Assembly (NCBI GenBank): GCA_002837195.1
Contig: KZ478069.1
Coordinates: 1 to 64,000 of the forward strand
Origin: Enterobacterales bacterium CwR94
GTDB lineage: Bacteria; Pseudomonadota; Gammaproteobacteria; Enterobacterales; Enterobacteriaceae
Reading direction: 5' to 3'
Length of the DNA: 64,000 nt
In this document: piece by piece, positions 9,020-16,686 of the stretch
Layout of the letters: each line of letters opens with the position of its first letter
How positions within the stretch are numbered: position 1 is the first letter of the stretch
Made by a program: the position numbers and the translations under genes
The notes under the pieces: generated by a model
Told to the model about the DNA's origin: nothing
What the model saw: the letters and a program-made list of their open reading frames with translations, nothing else
Databases searched by the model: none

Positions 9020-10132
9020 ATGCGCGACCAGTCCCAGGAGTCCTTGTCACCAGAGACGCTGCGCGCCATGGTGATGGGGGTATTGACCCAATTTGAACAT
9101 CCGACACTCAAGCATAATCTCACCACCTTGAAGGCGATGCGTCACTGTGCGCTGATCGACAACAAGCTGCACATTGAGCTACTCATGCCGTTTGTGTGGA
9201 ACAGTGGATTTGATGATTTAAAAGAGGCGGTGAGCAGTGAGTTGTTGCAGATGACCGGTGCTGATGCCATTGACTGGCGGTTGAGCCATGACGTGGCGAC
9301 GTTAAAGCGCGTTAAAAATCAGTCGGGCGTCAATGGCGTGAAAAACATCATTGCCATCAGTTCGGGTAAGGGCGGTGTGGGGAAATCCAGCACGGCAGTA
9401 AATATGGCATTGGCTCTGATTGCTGAAGGGGCTCGCGTCGGTATTCTGGATGCCGATATTTATGGCCCCTCCGTGCCGACTATGCTGGGCACTGAAGATC
9501 AGCGTCCAACCTCACCGGATGGCACACATATGGCGCCGATTATGGCGCATGGGCTGGCAACCAATTCGATCGGCTATTTGGTCACCGATGATAATGCTAT
9601 GGTGTGGCGCGGCCCGATGGCCAGTAAAGCGCTGATGCAACTGCTCAATGAAACCCTGTGGCCTGACATCGATTATTTGATTCTGGATATGCCGCCGGGG
9701 ACCGGGGATATCCAATTGACGTTGGCGCAAAATATTCCGGTCACCGGTGCCGTTGTCGTTACCACTCCGCAGGACATTGCGTTGGTAGATGCGCGCAAGG
9801 GTATCGTGATGTTTGAAAAAGTCAGTGTGCCGGTCGTTGGGGTGGTGGAAAATATGAGCATGCATATCTGCAGCCAGTGCGGCCATCACGAACCTATCTT
9901 TGGCACGGGCGGTGCTGAAAAGTTAGCGGAAAAATACCAAACGCGTTTATTGGGTAAAATGCCTCTGCACATCCAGCTTCGTGAAGATCTGGATATGGGC
10001 GAACCCACGGTGATTCGTCGGCCAGACAGCGAATTCACCACCCGCTATCGCCAGCTGGCGGGGCAGGTTGCCGCACAGCTTTACTGGCAGGGTGAAGTGA
10101 TTCCGGGTGATATCGCGTTTCGCGCTGTCTAA
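9020..10132 (+). CDS. mrp: Iron-sulfur cluster carrier protein Mrp/ApbC
   Basis: Mrp is a cytoplasmic P-loop ATPase of the MinD/Mrp family that carries and delivers Fe-S clusters. The 370-residue product has an N-terminal MIP18/DUF59-like domain (about 1-95) and a deviant Walker A, S115-GKGGVGKS123. It also has a Switch region (DMPPGTGD) and the C284-x-x-C287 pair that binds the bridging cluster between subunits. A strong ribosome binding site (aaggag) lies 7 bp upstream of the ATG. It is transcribed away from metG and followed by a palindromic terminator. Confidence 0.95.
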   Translation: MRDQSQESLSPETLRAMVMGVLTQFEHPTLKHNLTTLKAMRHCALIDNKLHIELLMPFVWNSGFDDLKEAVSSELLQMTGADAIDWRLSHDVATLKRVKNQSGVNGVKNIIAISSGKGGVGKSSTAVNMALALIAEGARVGILDADIYGPSVPTMLGTEDQRPTSPDGTHMAPIMAHGLATNSIGYLVTDDNAMVWRGPMASKALMQLLNETLWPDIDYLILDMPPGTGDIQLTLAQNIPVTGAVVVTTPQDIALVDARKGIVMFEKVSVPVVGVVENMSMHICSQCGHHEPIFGTGGAEKLAEKYQTRLLGKMPLHIQLREDLDMGEPTVIRRPDSEFTTRYRQLAGQVAAQLYWQGEVIPGDIAFRAV

Positions 10133-10150
10133 GTCGGTAAAGTCGGTAAA

Positions 10151-10180
10151 TAAGCAGGAATATTCCTGCTTATTATTTTT
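10151..10180 (+). terminator. Intrinsic terminator after mrp
   Basis: A perfect 22-bp palindrome (10151-10172), able to form a 9-bp stem with a 4-nt loop, is followed by ttattttt. It lies 18 bp after the mrp stop. Confidence 0.85.
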
Positions 10181-10522
10181 AACACTTTATTTACGGATAT
10201 TTTCAGAACGCCTTAATGCTTTTCCAGATAATAATAATCAGGCTTATCTTGGCATTTTTTTTACAAAATGCGGCTATCAATTTGGCGCACTTTCAGGCAA
10301 AGTTGTGCAAACTTTATCTATCAGATGAAACTGATTCTCATCGCGTGCGCTGGCAGATAAGCTAGATGTGTCACGTATGGACGCTGACGTTAATCCACCA
10401 GATGTCCTGTGAGTTATCCATGTTTGAGTTTCAACTCTTCCTTATAAAAACGTATTTTCCGAATTTTTCTCCTGAGCGTGATGCGATCGGGATGATGTCT
10501 TATTTCGTTATTCCGGGGTCTC
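10181..10522 (+). promoter_or_regulatory. AT-rich upstream region of lpxP (about 340 bp)
   Basis: No conserved gene is seen. The stretch is AT-rich and contains poly-T runs and several direct AT-rich blocks, consistent with a promoter and a long 5' leader for lpxP. A 41-codon frame (10420-10545) overlaps the lpxP start out of frame but has no good ribosome binding site. E. coli lpxP is induced by cold shock; whether this leader does the same cannot be read from sequence alone. Confidence 0.4.
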
Positions 10523-11446
10523 ATGAACAGTCACGGCAGTTTTGAACGCAGTTTTCTACATCCTCGCTATTGGTTAACCTGGGTTGGCCTGGGCGCGTTT
10601 TGGCTTTTTATGCAATTACCCTATCCCGTCATTATTCGTGTGGGAAGTGGGGCGGGTCGCTTATGTTTGCGTTTGTTAAAGCGCCGTGCGCGCATTGCCG
10701 ATCGCAATCTGGAGCTGTGTTTTCCTGAGTTAAGTCCGCATGAGCGCCAGGTATTGGTACAACGCAATTTTGATTCACTGGGCATGGCTTTGGTTGAAAC
10801 CGGTATGGCCTGGTTTTGGCCAGACAAGCGGGTGCGCAAATGGTTTGATGTCGAAGGACTGGCTAACCTGCAACGTGCGCAACAGAACCAACGGGGCGTA
10901 ATGGTAGTGGGCGTGCACTTTATGTCACTGGAGTTGGGGGGCAGAGTGATGGGCCTGTGCCAACCTATGATGGCAACCTACCGACCACATAACAATCCAC
11001 TGATGGAGTGGGTTCAAACACGCGGCCGTATGCGTTCAAATAAAGCCATGCTTGATCGCCGTAATTTGCGCGGCATGGTGAGTGCACTCAAAAGTGGCGA
11101 GGCGGTTTGGTTTGCACCCGATCAAGATTACGGCCCGAAGGGCAGTACTTTCGCGCCCTTTTTTGCGGTGAATTCTGCTGCAACGACGAATGGAACCTAT
11201 GTTCTTTCTCGACTCTCAGGTGCTGCCATTCTTACCATCACCATGATCCGCAAACCCGGGTACGCAGGCTACACGCTGTATATTGAGCCTGAATTGCAAG
11301 ATTATCCTATCGATGATGAAGCTGCCGCCGCGGCCTGGATTAACCGTGTGATTGAGCGAGAAATTTTGCGGGCGCCAGAGCAGTATTTGTGGATCCATCG
11401 CCGCTTTAAAACGCGCCCAGAAGGTGAAGCCAGTCTCTATCTGTGA
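10523..11446 (+). CDS. lpxP: Lipid A palmitoleoyl acyltransferase LpxP
   Basis: LpxP adds palmitoleate to Kdo2-lipid IVA in place of laurate, mainly at low temperature, at the inner face of the inner membrane. The 307-residue protein has an N-terminal membrane anchor (WLTWVGLGAFWLFMQLPYPV). It carries the HX4E catalytic motif, H132-FMSL-E137, and an APDQDYG segment. Near identity to LpxP is clear in FLHPRYWLTW and GMAWFWPD, and in the C-terminal PEQYLWIHRRFKTRP block. LpxL is the main alternative, but the N-terminus and central blocks favour LpxP. It appears monocistronic. Confidence 0.9.
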   Translation: MNSHGSFERSFLHPRYWLTWVGLGAFWLFMQLPYPVIIRVGSGAGRLCLRLLKRRARIADRNLELCFPELSPHERQVLVQRNFDSLGMALVETGMAWFWPDKRVRKWFDVEGLANLQRAQQNQRGVMVVGVHFMSLELGGRVMGLCQPMMATYRPHNNPLMEWVQTRGRMRSNKAMLDRRNLRGMVSALKSGEAVWFAPDQDYGPKGSTFAPFFAVNSAATTNGTYVLSRLSGAAILTITMIRKPGYAGYTLYIEPELQDYPIDDEAAAAAWINRVIEREILRAPEQYLWIHRRFKTRPEGEASLYL

Positions 11447-11560
11447 TCTCCCCTGTCACCCGCGCCAATCGAAGGGGTTTGGTGCGATGGTGGTTAGGGG
11501 ATTGCCCGGCAGGACGATGATGATTGCGTGTGATGCGGGATATAGCAAGTGACAGGAATA

Positions 11561-11583
11561 ATGGAACCGCATGGCGGTTCCAT
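11561..11583. terminator. Terminator hairpin between lpxP and mgtE
   Basis: A 10-bp stem (11561-11570 with 11574-11583) with a 3-nt loop lies 7 bp beyond the mgtE stop, between convergent genes. The U-tract is weak on both strands. Confidence 0.6.
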
Positions 11584-11590
11584 TTAGCCT

Positions 11591-12610
11591 TTAAATACCC
11601 ATGACCAGTTGGGCAATTTTGAAATAAATAATCAGCCCGGTGCCATCAATAAAGGTGGCAATAAAGGGAGCAGATACCACGGCCGGATCGATACCCACCT
11701 TTTTTAATACCATCGGGATAATAGAGGAAACGATGGCGCTCCAGATAGTGATGGCGACCAGCGTAATACTCACCACCAGTGTCACTTCAACACCAACACC
11801 CATTATCCAGGCGCGGATCCAGGCTGCAACGCCAATCGTCAGCGCAATTAACAGGGAGGTTGAAACCTCTTTGCGAATAACGGCTCCCACGTTACGTAAA
11901 CTCACTTCACCTAATGCCATTGCTCGCACCAGCGTGGAGGTAATTTGCGTACCGCTGTTGCCGCCGGTACCGATTAATAGCGGAATAAAAAAGGCTAGTG
12001 CAATGGCGGCTTCAAGTTGTTCCTCAAAAGCTTTTAATACATTACCGGTATAGGCCTCTGCGACAAACAGCATCAAAAGCCAGGCCGCGCGCTTACGCCA
12101 CAGCGTCCATGGGCTGGTCTGCAGATAAGGCGTTTCCAGCGGCAGACTCGCTCCCTGGCGCTGCGCATCTTCCGTGACATCGTCTGCCAGCAGGCGATGA
12201 ATTTCGCGTTCGCCCAGCACGCCTACCAGGCGTTTGTGCAACACAATAGGTACCCACTCAACGTTAAGCTGTGAGAGTTGCTCCGCGACTTCACTGCGCG
12301 TCTGGCCCGGACTTAATTGGAAAAAGTCATGCGTGAGTAAGCTGGATATCGGTTGATGACTCTCTTCCGCCTGTAGCAGTTTCTTTAATGACAATACGCC
12401 GCAGAGCTCTTTATCACTGGAGATGACGGGAAGAAGGGAGGGGATGTCACCTTCTGGCATTGTTTTAAGAAAATAGCGACGTGCTTCTTCGATGGAATAC
12501 TCTTCCGGCAAAGCAAGAAAGTCACGGTTCATATAGGTTGCCAGTGTTGTGTCCTGGTGAGAAGGCACTGACTTTGAGAAGGAGGGTGTTGCTGTGTATG
12601 TATTTGACAT
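11591..12610 (-). CDS. mgtE: MgtE-family magnesium transporter, short form
   Basis: The product is an inner-membrane Mg2+ channel of the MgtE family. It has a tandem CBS pair (about residues 20-145) and then five predicted membrane segments, with the pore motif TGGNSGTQ and a terminal GTGLIIYF helix. At 339 residues it lacks the N-terminal superhelical domain of roughly 120 residues found in classical MgtE, so Mg2+ gating must rely on the CBS pair. The start is the ATG at 12610; upstream in-frame codons overlap the leader RNA. An M-box riboswitch precedes it, which independently supports Mg2+ as the substrate. Confidence 0.88.
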   Translation of the reverse strand: MSNTYTATPSFSKSVPSHQDTTLATYMNRDFLALPEEYSIEEARRYFLKTMPEGDIPSLLPVISSDKELCGVLSLKKLLQAEESHQPISSLLTHDFFQLSPGQTRSEVAEQLSQLNVEWVPIVLHKRLVGVLGEREIHRLLADDVTEDAQRQGASLPLETPYLQTSPWTLWRKRAAWLLMLFVAEAYTGNVLKAFEEQLEAAIALAFFIPLLIGTGGNSGTQITSTLVRAMALGEVSLRNVGAVIRKEVSTSLLIALTIGVAAWIRAWIMGVGVEVTLVVSITLVAITIWSAIVSSIIPMVLKKVGIDPAVVSAPFIATFIDGTGLIIYFKIAQLVMGI

Positions 12611-12689
12611 TGTGGAAGTCCCAGATTCTGTTAAATGACAACAGTGAATCGTGTGGGGCGTTATAACCAAAATGCGAGAGAGCAATATG

Positions 12690-12855
12690 CTTTCTCAACT
12701 CGGTTTTAGCACTGTACAACGTATCTGCACTGATTATGCAGAAGTGACTTTGGGTAATACCTACGGTCGATAATACCTGTCCTAACCTTGGGCATCTCGC
12801 GATGTCGTCAGATCAGTCACCTGTGTTTGTACAGGAGCCTCGCCAAACGAAAACT
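12690..12855 (-). promoter_or_regulatory. M-box (ykoK) Mg2+ riboswitch upstream of mgtE
   Basis: Read on the minus strand, the leader contains the two hallmark blocks of the M-box class: GGCGAGGCTCCTGTA followed by a short hairpin arm (about 12820-12847), and TACAGTGCTAAA (about 12705-12716) near the 3' end. Spacing of about 120 nt between them fits the class. Known M-boxes fold when Mg2+ is high and shut off Mg2+ transporter genes. About 80 nt separate it from the mgtE ATG. I see no clear U-tract terminator there, so control could be translational or Rho-dependent. Confidence 0.85.
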
Positions 12856-13071
12856 GCCTGAAAAGCGGGGCGATAATAACCGTACTAATAAGATGAGCGC
12901 GTGAAATGAGATGCTCGTATATCAACGGTTGATATACGGATTTTTGGATAAAGATACTTAATAACGGGGAGAAATGCCGAGCGACAGCCCGGTCTAATCA
13001 ATATCAATTAGCAGTTATTACGTATTTTCCACCAAATGCGTTTTTTCCGTGTGACGAGTAAGTGAATTTAT
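12856..13071. other. Intergenic stretch between the M-box and a candidate small ORF
   Basis: No conserved gene is seen. It should hold the mgtE promoter (minus strand). A 23-bp inverted repeat at 12916-12938 is followed on the plus strand by a T-run, as in a terminator or operator. Confidence 0.4.
12916..12945 (+). terminator. Inverted repeat with a following T-run
   Basis: Eleven-bp arms (12916-12926 with 12928-12938) around one central base are followed by gattttt. It could be an intrinsic terminator for an unseen plus-strand transcript, or a regulator-binding palindrome in the mgtE promoter region. Confidence 0.4.
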
Positions 13072-13084
13072 CAGGGAGGCGATA

Positions 13085-13159
13085 ATGAAACAGATAAGAA
13101 GATATTATTTTTCTTCTGCCAGGCTGATTGAAATTGCCGTCACTGTTGTGACGGAATGA
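13085..13159 (+). CDS. Candidate 24-residue small protein
   Basis: An ATG at 13085 is preceded by a near-ideal ribosome binding site (agggagg, 13073-13079) with 5-nt spacing. It opens a 24-codon frame with a basic, aromatic N-terminus (MKQIRRYYFSS) and a hydrophobic end, stopping at TGA 13157-13159. A 7-bp hairpin (13137-13143 with 13148-13154) overlaps its last codons. No known family is recognised. It could be a leader peptide or a free small protein. The start signal is the main support. Confidence 0.4.
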   Translation: MKQIRRYYFSSARLIEIAVTVVTE

Positions 13160-13383
13160 GTGATATTTACTTTAATAAAAAGCAATGCCAAACGAGGTTT
13201 GGGCAATAAGGCCTTTCCGCGTTTATCCAGAAGATACCTTTAGGTTACAAGTTGGAAGTCCTGCTGTTTTCAAGCACGATGACCGATGTTAAAGGGGTTG
13301 TGTCTGTGCGTTCCCGCTGGCATTATCTTTGGCAGGGATTAACAACGCGTTAATCGCAACCAATTGATTTTGATGTAAATGAC

Positions 13384-13497
13384 TCGGGGTGCCCCATCAC
13401 TGATGGGCTGAGAAATACCCGTACCACCTGATCTGGATAATGCCAGCGTAGGGAAGTCAGATGCCTAACCGCATTGCCTTCTTCAGCGCCGGTTAGG
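13384..13497 (+). promoter_or_regulatory. TPP (THI-box) riboswitch with RBS-sequestering hairpin, upstream of thiM
   Basis: The thiamine pyrophosphate aptamer is clear: GGGTGCCC, then GGCTGAGA, TACCC, and ACCTGATCTGGATAATGCC with the closing GGGAAGT (13384-13458). Downstream, 13464-13471 pairs with 13490-13497 in an 8-bp stem whose 3' arm includes part of the thiM ribosome binding site (aggag, 13495-13499). Binding of TPP would favour this stem and block translation. No U-tract follows, so control is probably at translation start. Confidence 0.93.
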
Positions 13498-13504
13498 AGT
13501 TTGT

Positions 13505-14296
13505 ATGATACATTCTGAACCCTTCACTGCCCGCGATTCAGCACCTTTTCTTACGCTTTTTCAACAACATACCCCGCTAGTACATTGCCTGACAAATGAG
13601 GTGGTGCAGTCGTTTACTGCGAATACGCTTTTGGCGCTGGGGGCTTCACCTGCGATGGTGGTGGAAGCCGAAGAAGCCGCTGAATTCAGTGCGATAGCCA
13701 ATGCATTGCTGATCAATGTTGGCACGTTAACCCAAACGCGCAGCGAAGCGATGCTGGCGGCGATTGAGGCGGCAAATGCACAGCAGCGTCCCTGGGTATT
13801 GGATCCGGTTGCGGTTGGCGCATTACGCTTTAGAACGGCTTTTTGTCGTGAGCTGCTTTCACTCTCTCCCGCTGCGATTCGCGGGAATGCCTCTGAAATT
13901 CTTGCCCTGACGCAGGCATCTGCCGTGGGGCGCGGGGTGGACAGTTTGCACTCGTCTGATGCCGCTCGTGAGGCAGCACAAACATTGGCACAATCCTGTG
14001 GGGCAATTGTTGCTGTTACCGGAGAGGTGGATTATGTCACCGACGGGCAGCGTATGCTGGCTGTGCCGGGGGGCGATCCATTGATGACGCGCGTTGTGGG
14101 CACCGGGTGTGCGTTATCAGCGGTCGTTGCGGCTTTCTGTGCACTACCTGCAGATCGCCTGCAGGCGGTAGCCAGTGCCTGTCAGGTGGTTTCTGAGGCG
14201 GGAAAACGCGCAGCAGATGCTGCGGCAGGGCCGGGCAGTTTTATTCCTCATTTTCTCGATGCGCTTTATCAATGCCAACGTCAGGAGGCCAAATGA
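13505..14296 (+). CDS. thiM: Hydroxyethylthiazole kinase ThiM
   Basis: ThiM phosphorylates 4-methyl-5-(2-hydroxyethyl)thiazole in thiamine salvage. The 263-residue protein has the ribokinase-like fold of the family. Conserved blocks include [40 protein letters not shown] and the C-terminal GTGCALSA, whose small-residue/Cys loop is the anion hole and base region. The ATG at 13505 follows the ribosome binding site controlled by the TPP riboswitch. It overlaps thiD by 4 bp (ATGA), so the two are coupled. Confidence 0.95.
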   Translation: MIHSEPFTARDSAPFLTLFQQHTPLVHCLTNEVVQSFTANTLLALGASPAMVVEAEEAAEFSAIANALLINVGTLTQTRSEAMLAAIEAANAQQRPWVLDPVAVGALRFRTAFCRELLSLSPAAIRGNASEILALTQASAVGRGVDSLHSSDAAREAAQTLAQSCGAIVAVTGEVDYVTDGQRMLAVPGGDPLMTRVVGTGCALSAVVAAFCALPADRLQAVASACQVVSEAGKRAADAAAGPGSFIPHFLDALYQCQRQEAK

Positions 14297-15093
14297 AACG
14301 GATTAACGCGTTAACCGTTGCTGGCACCGATCCCAGTGGTGGGGCGGGCATTCAGGCCGATTTAAAAACCTTCTCAGCGCTAGGGGCCTACGGCACCAGT
14401 GTGGTCACCGCTTTGGTGGCGCAAAATACCACGGGCGTGCAGTCGGTATACCTTATCGAACCTGAGTTTGTGGCTGCGCAATTGGATTCGGTACTCAGTG
14501 ATGTGCGAATTGATAGCCTGAAGATAGGCATGTTGGCTGAAAGCGATATCGTTGAGATCGTAGCGGACAGGCTGCAACGTGCGCCACTTCCCTGGGTCGT
14601 GCTGGATACCGTTATGCTGGCAAAGAGTGGCGATCCACTGCTTTCACCGGCTGCCGTCGCTACTTTGCGTGACCGTTTGCTACCGCAGGTATCTTTGATT
14701 ACGCCCAACCTGCCCGAGGCGGCTGCATTGCTCAATACGTCAGCTGCACGTAATGAACAGGAGATGTGCGCGCAAGGGCGTGCCCTGTTAGCCATGGGGT
14801 GCAAGGCCGTATTAATGAAAGGGGGGCATCTTGAAGAGGGGGAAAGCCCGGATTGGTTGCTGACTGTGGATTTTGAAGAGCGTTTTACGTCGCCCCGTAT
14901 TCGCACTAAAAATACCCATGGCACAGGTTGTTCTTTGTCTGCCGCGTTAGCCGCACTGCGTCCGCGACATGAAGACTGGGCCTCAACGTTGCGTGAGGCC
15001 AAAGCCTGGTTACAAGGTGCCTTACAGCATGCGGATACGCTGGAGGTCGGACACGGGCATGGGCCTGTTCATCATTTTTGGCGCTGGTGGTAA
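14293..15093 (+). CDS. thiD: Hydroxymethylpyrimidine/phosphomethylpyrimidine kinase ThiD
   Basis: ThiD phosphorylates HMP and then HMP-P to give HMP-PP, the pyrimidine half of thiamine. The 266-residue product matches the family length, with [18 protein letters not shown] at the N-terminus, a [15 protein letters not shown] block, TPNLPEA, and the catalytic [12 protein letters not shown] loop near the C-terminus. The ATG overlaps the thiM stop and is preceded by caggagg inside thiM. Together with thiM it forms a riboswitch-controlled salvage operon. Confidence 0.95.
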   Translation: MKRINALTVAGTDPSGGAGIQADLKTFSALGAYGTSVVTALVAQNTTGVQSVYLIEPEFVAAQLDSVLSDVRIDSLKIGMLAESDIVEIVADRLQRAPLPWVVLDTVMLAKSGDPLLSPAAVATLRDRLLPQVSLITPNLPEAAALLNTSAARNEQEMCAQGRALLAMGCKAVLMKGGHLEEGESPDWLLTVDFEERFTSPRIRTKNTHGTGCSLSAALAALRPRHEDWASTLREAKAWLQGALQHADTLEVGHGHGPVHHFWRWW

Positions 15094-15099
15094 AAACGG

Positions 15100-15127
15100 T
15101 ACTCCTCTGTATCAGAGGAGTAAATTT
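15100..15127. terminator. Terminator between thiD and the antitoxin gene
   Basis: A perfect 10-bp stem (15100-15109 with 15113-15122) with a 3-nt loop is followed by aattt. It lies between convergent genes. Confidence 0.65.
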
Positions 15128-15426
15128 CACAAAGAAAAGGCCACTTTTTTCCCATCGGGAAGATCCACATTGACGGTCATTTTCCCGCCCATGGCCTCAA
15201 TGTAACGTTTCAAAGTTGATATTTTGATTTCGTTACCGCGCGACTCAATCGCTTTTACTGAGGGTTGTGCAATCCCCATGCGGCGAGCGACTTCGCTTTG
15301 CGTGAGTTTACAGCTTTCACGCAGACGGCTGAGTTCGACATCCATCATCAGCGCAAGTGCTTTGTCCGCAATGCGCACCTGACTTTCCGCTGAACGTTGT
15401 GCAATCATTTCTTCCAATGTTTTCAT
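15127..15426 (-). CDS. higA: HigA-type XRE-family antitoxin
   Basis: The 99-residue protein has a Cro/CI-type helix-turn-helix (about residues 38-66: LTQSEVARRMGIAQPSVKAIE) after a helical N-terminus. A short beta C-terminus (KMTVNVDLPDGKKV) follows. It is the second gene of the pair, 2 bp after the toxin stop, the order typical of HigBA-like systems. It should bind and neutralise the toxin and repress the shared promoter. Confidence 0.85.
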   Translation of the reverse strand: MKTLEEMIAQRSAESQVRIADKALALMMDVELSRLRESCKLTQSEVARRMGIAQPSVKAIESRGNEIKISTLKRYIEAMGGKMTVNVDLPDGKKVAFSL

Positions 15427-15428
15427 CT

Positions 15429-15776
15429 TTACTCCCCATTTGCTAAATGGCGTTGATAGCCTTCATCTGCTTGTCTGATGGCTTGGCGGTAGAAGAGAGC
15501 GTCATCCTGACCTTGTTTATTGCCGCCACACAGAATGATGGCCTGTCGACGCGGATTAAACGCAAAAAACAGCCTAATTGGGCGACCCTTACTCTGCACT
15601 CGCAGTTCTTTCATATTAAAAAAACGCGATCCCTTAATGTGATCGACCCAGGGACGTCCCAGGCGAGGACCGTACATTTTTAGGACTGCCAATGATGCCA
15701 GAACATCTTCAATCAGTGCGTCGTCTTGAGCGTTAAGCCAGATTTCCATGTCTTCGGTAAAGTTTACTTCCCACAT
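15429..15776 (-). CDS. higB: HigB/RelE-type toxin
   Basis: The 115-residue product belongs to the RelE/HigB superfamily (Gp49-like) of mRNA interferases. Typical blocks are MWEVNFTEDMEIWL at the start, GPRLGRPWVDHIKGSRFFNMKELR with the conserved KGS and KELR elements, RPIRLFFAF and ILCGGNK. Such toxins cut mRNA at the ribosome. ATG 15776 gives the family N-terminus; a GTG three codons upstream is possible but less well conserved. The toxin precedes the antitoxin, as in HigBA. Confidence 0.83.
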   Translation of the reverse strand: MWEVNFTEDMEIWLNAQDDALIEDVLASLAVLKMYGPRLGRPWVDHIKGSRFFNMKELRVQSKGRPIRLFFAFNPRRQAIILCGGNKQGQDDALFYRQAIRQADEGYQRHLANGE

Positions 15777-15786
15777 CCTTGTCACC

Positions 15787-15832
15787 TATAGAGTCCAGTC
15801 TATACGTAAGCATTATATATTACAATCTATAA
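15787..15832 (-). promoter_or_regulatory. Promoter/operator region of the toxin-antitoxin pair
   Basis: An inverted repeat (tataga, 6-nt spacer, tctata; 15787-15804) lies 10 bp upstream of the toxin ATG. A related half-site (tctata) lies at 15826-15831. An AT-rich -10-like element (TATAAT on the minus strand) is nearby. This is the layout expected for antitoxin autoregulation, but the site is inferred, not proven. Confidence 0.5.
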
Positions 15833-15937
15833 TGCGCGGTTTTTTTAAACATCCGTGACAAGTGTGTGAGTAAAGGAGGAAGAGGGCGAGGGGAAAACAG
15901 GGAAAAGTCGAGGCGGTGCGCAAATCACCGCCGGGCG

Positions 15938-16621
15938 TTAAAGATTTTCAAACCATTCGCTGTTCTGTTCGGCGATCGGCGTAATTGAAAAGATCATCTC
16001 TTGCAGATGGCGTCGCAGTGCCTGTTCTGCCGCTTCTGCATCGCGAGCCTTCAGGGCTTCAAAGATGTGTTGGTGCTGCTCGATAAGTGACCAGGGTGGG
16101 GAAACTTTACTCAATGTAAGAAAACGCACGCGGTCCATCGTGGCTTTAATATTCTCCACGGTTTCCCAGGCGAGTTCACACTGAATACTTTGGGCAATCA
16201 GCCGATGAAACTCATCATCCAACAGGAGAAACCCCTGCGCGTCATTGCGTTGCGCAGCAAGGCGTTGCAGTTCAAGGTTGTGCGACAGTTGCAACAGGGC
16301 GTTATCACTGGCTTCCAATGCCGCGCGACGAATAACGGCTACCTCAACGGCTTCACGGATAAAACGTCCATCTGCGACGCGTTGTGCAGAGATTTTTCGC
16401 ACAAAGGTGCCACGCTGCGGCAGTACTTGCACCAGTCCGGCTTCTGCCAGTTTGATAAAGGCTTCGCGCACAGGTTGTCGCGAAACATTAAAGCGGGTGG
16501 AAATTTCTTTTTCTGAAAGCAACGAGCCCGGAGGAATAGCGCAGGTAACAATATCCTGACGCAGTAACCGGTAAATCTGCTGATTAACCGGTTCGCTGTT
16601 ATTCATTGTGTAAACTGACAC
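15938..16621 (-). CDS. rspR: GntR/FadR-family regulator RspR (YdfH)
   Basis: The 227-residue protein has an N-terminal winged helix (about 15-80: QQIYRLLRQDIV, LSEKEISTRFNVSRQPVREAFIKL, GLVQVLPQRGTFV) and a C-terminal FCD effector-binding helical domain with metal-site residues in DDEFHRLI and QHQHIFEAL. It matches E. coli RspR, which represses rspAB. The start is GTG 16621, with an aagga ribosome binding site 8 nt upstream; an in-frame ATG at 16606 has none. It is the last gene of the rsp operon. Confidence 0.85.
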   Translation of the reverse strand: MSVYTMNNSEPVNQQIYRLLRQDIVTCAIPPGSLLSEKEISTRFNVSRQPVREAFIKLAEAGLVQVLPQRGTFVRKISAQRVADGRFIREAVEVAVIRRAALEASDNALLQLSHNLELQRLAAQRNDAQGFLLLDDEFHRLIAQSIQCELAWETVENIKATMDRVRFLTLSKVSPPWSLIEQHQHIFEALKARDAEAAEQALRRHLQEMIFSITPIAEQNSEWFENL

Positions 16622-16686
16622 AGATAAATCCTTTCACGGGCAAGGGGTTACTCAGTTTAAACACCCCTTAACCCGAGCGCCAGTGT

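Noticed and set aside
10320-10345. Fur-box-like sequence upstream of lpxP
   Set aside because: Too few matches to the 19-bp Fur consensus, and lpxP has no iron link.
13021-13159. Possible SgrS/SgrT-like locus (gtgtgac segment and a basic/aromatic small-peptide start)
   Set aside because: The pairing-like segment lies before, not after, the small frame. The peptide is too short and no sgrR or setA is adjacent.
16642-16669. 7-bp hairpin between ydfI and rspR
   Set aside because: The stem is short, the loop long and there is no U-tract. The genes appear to share one transcript.
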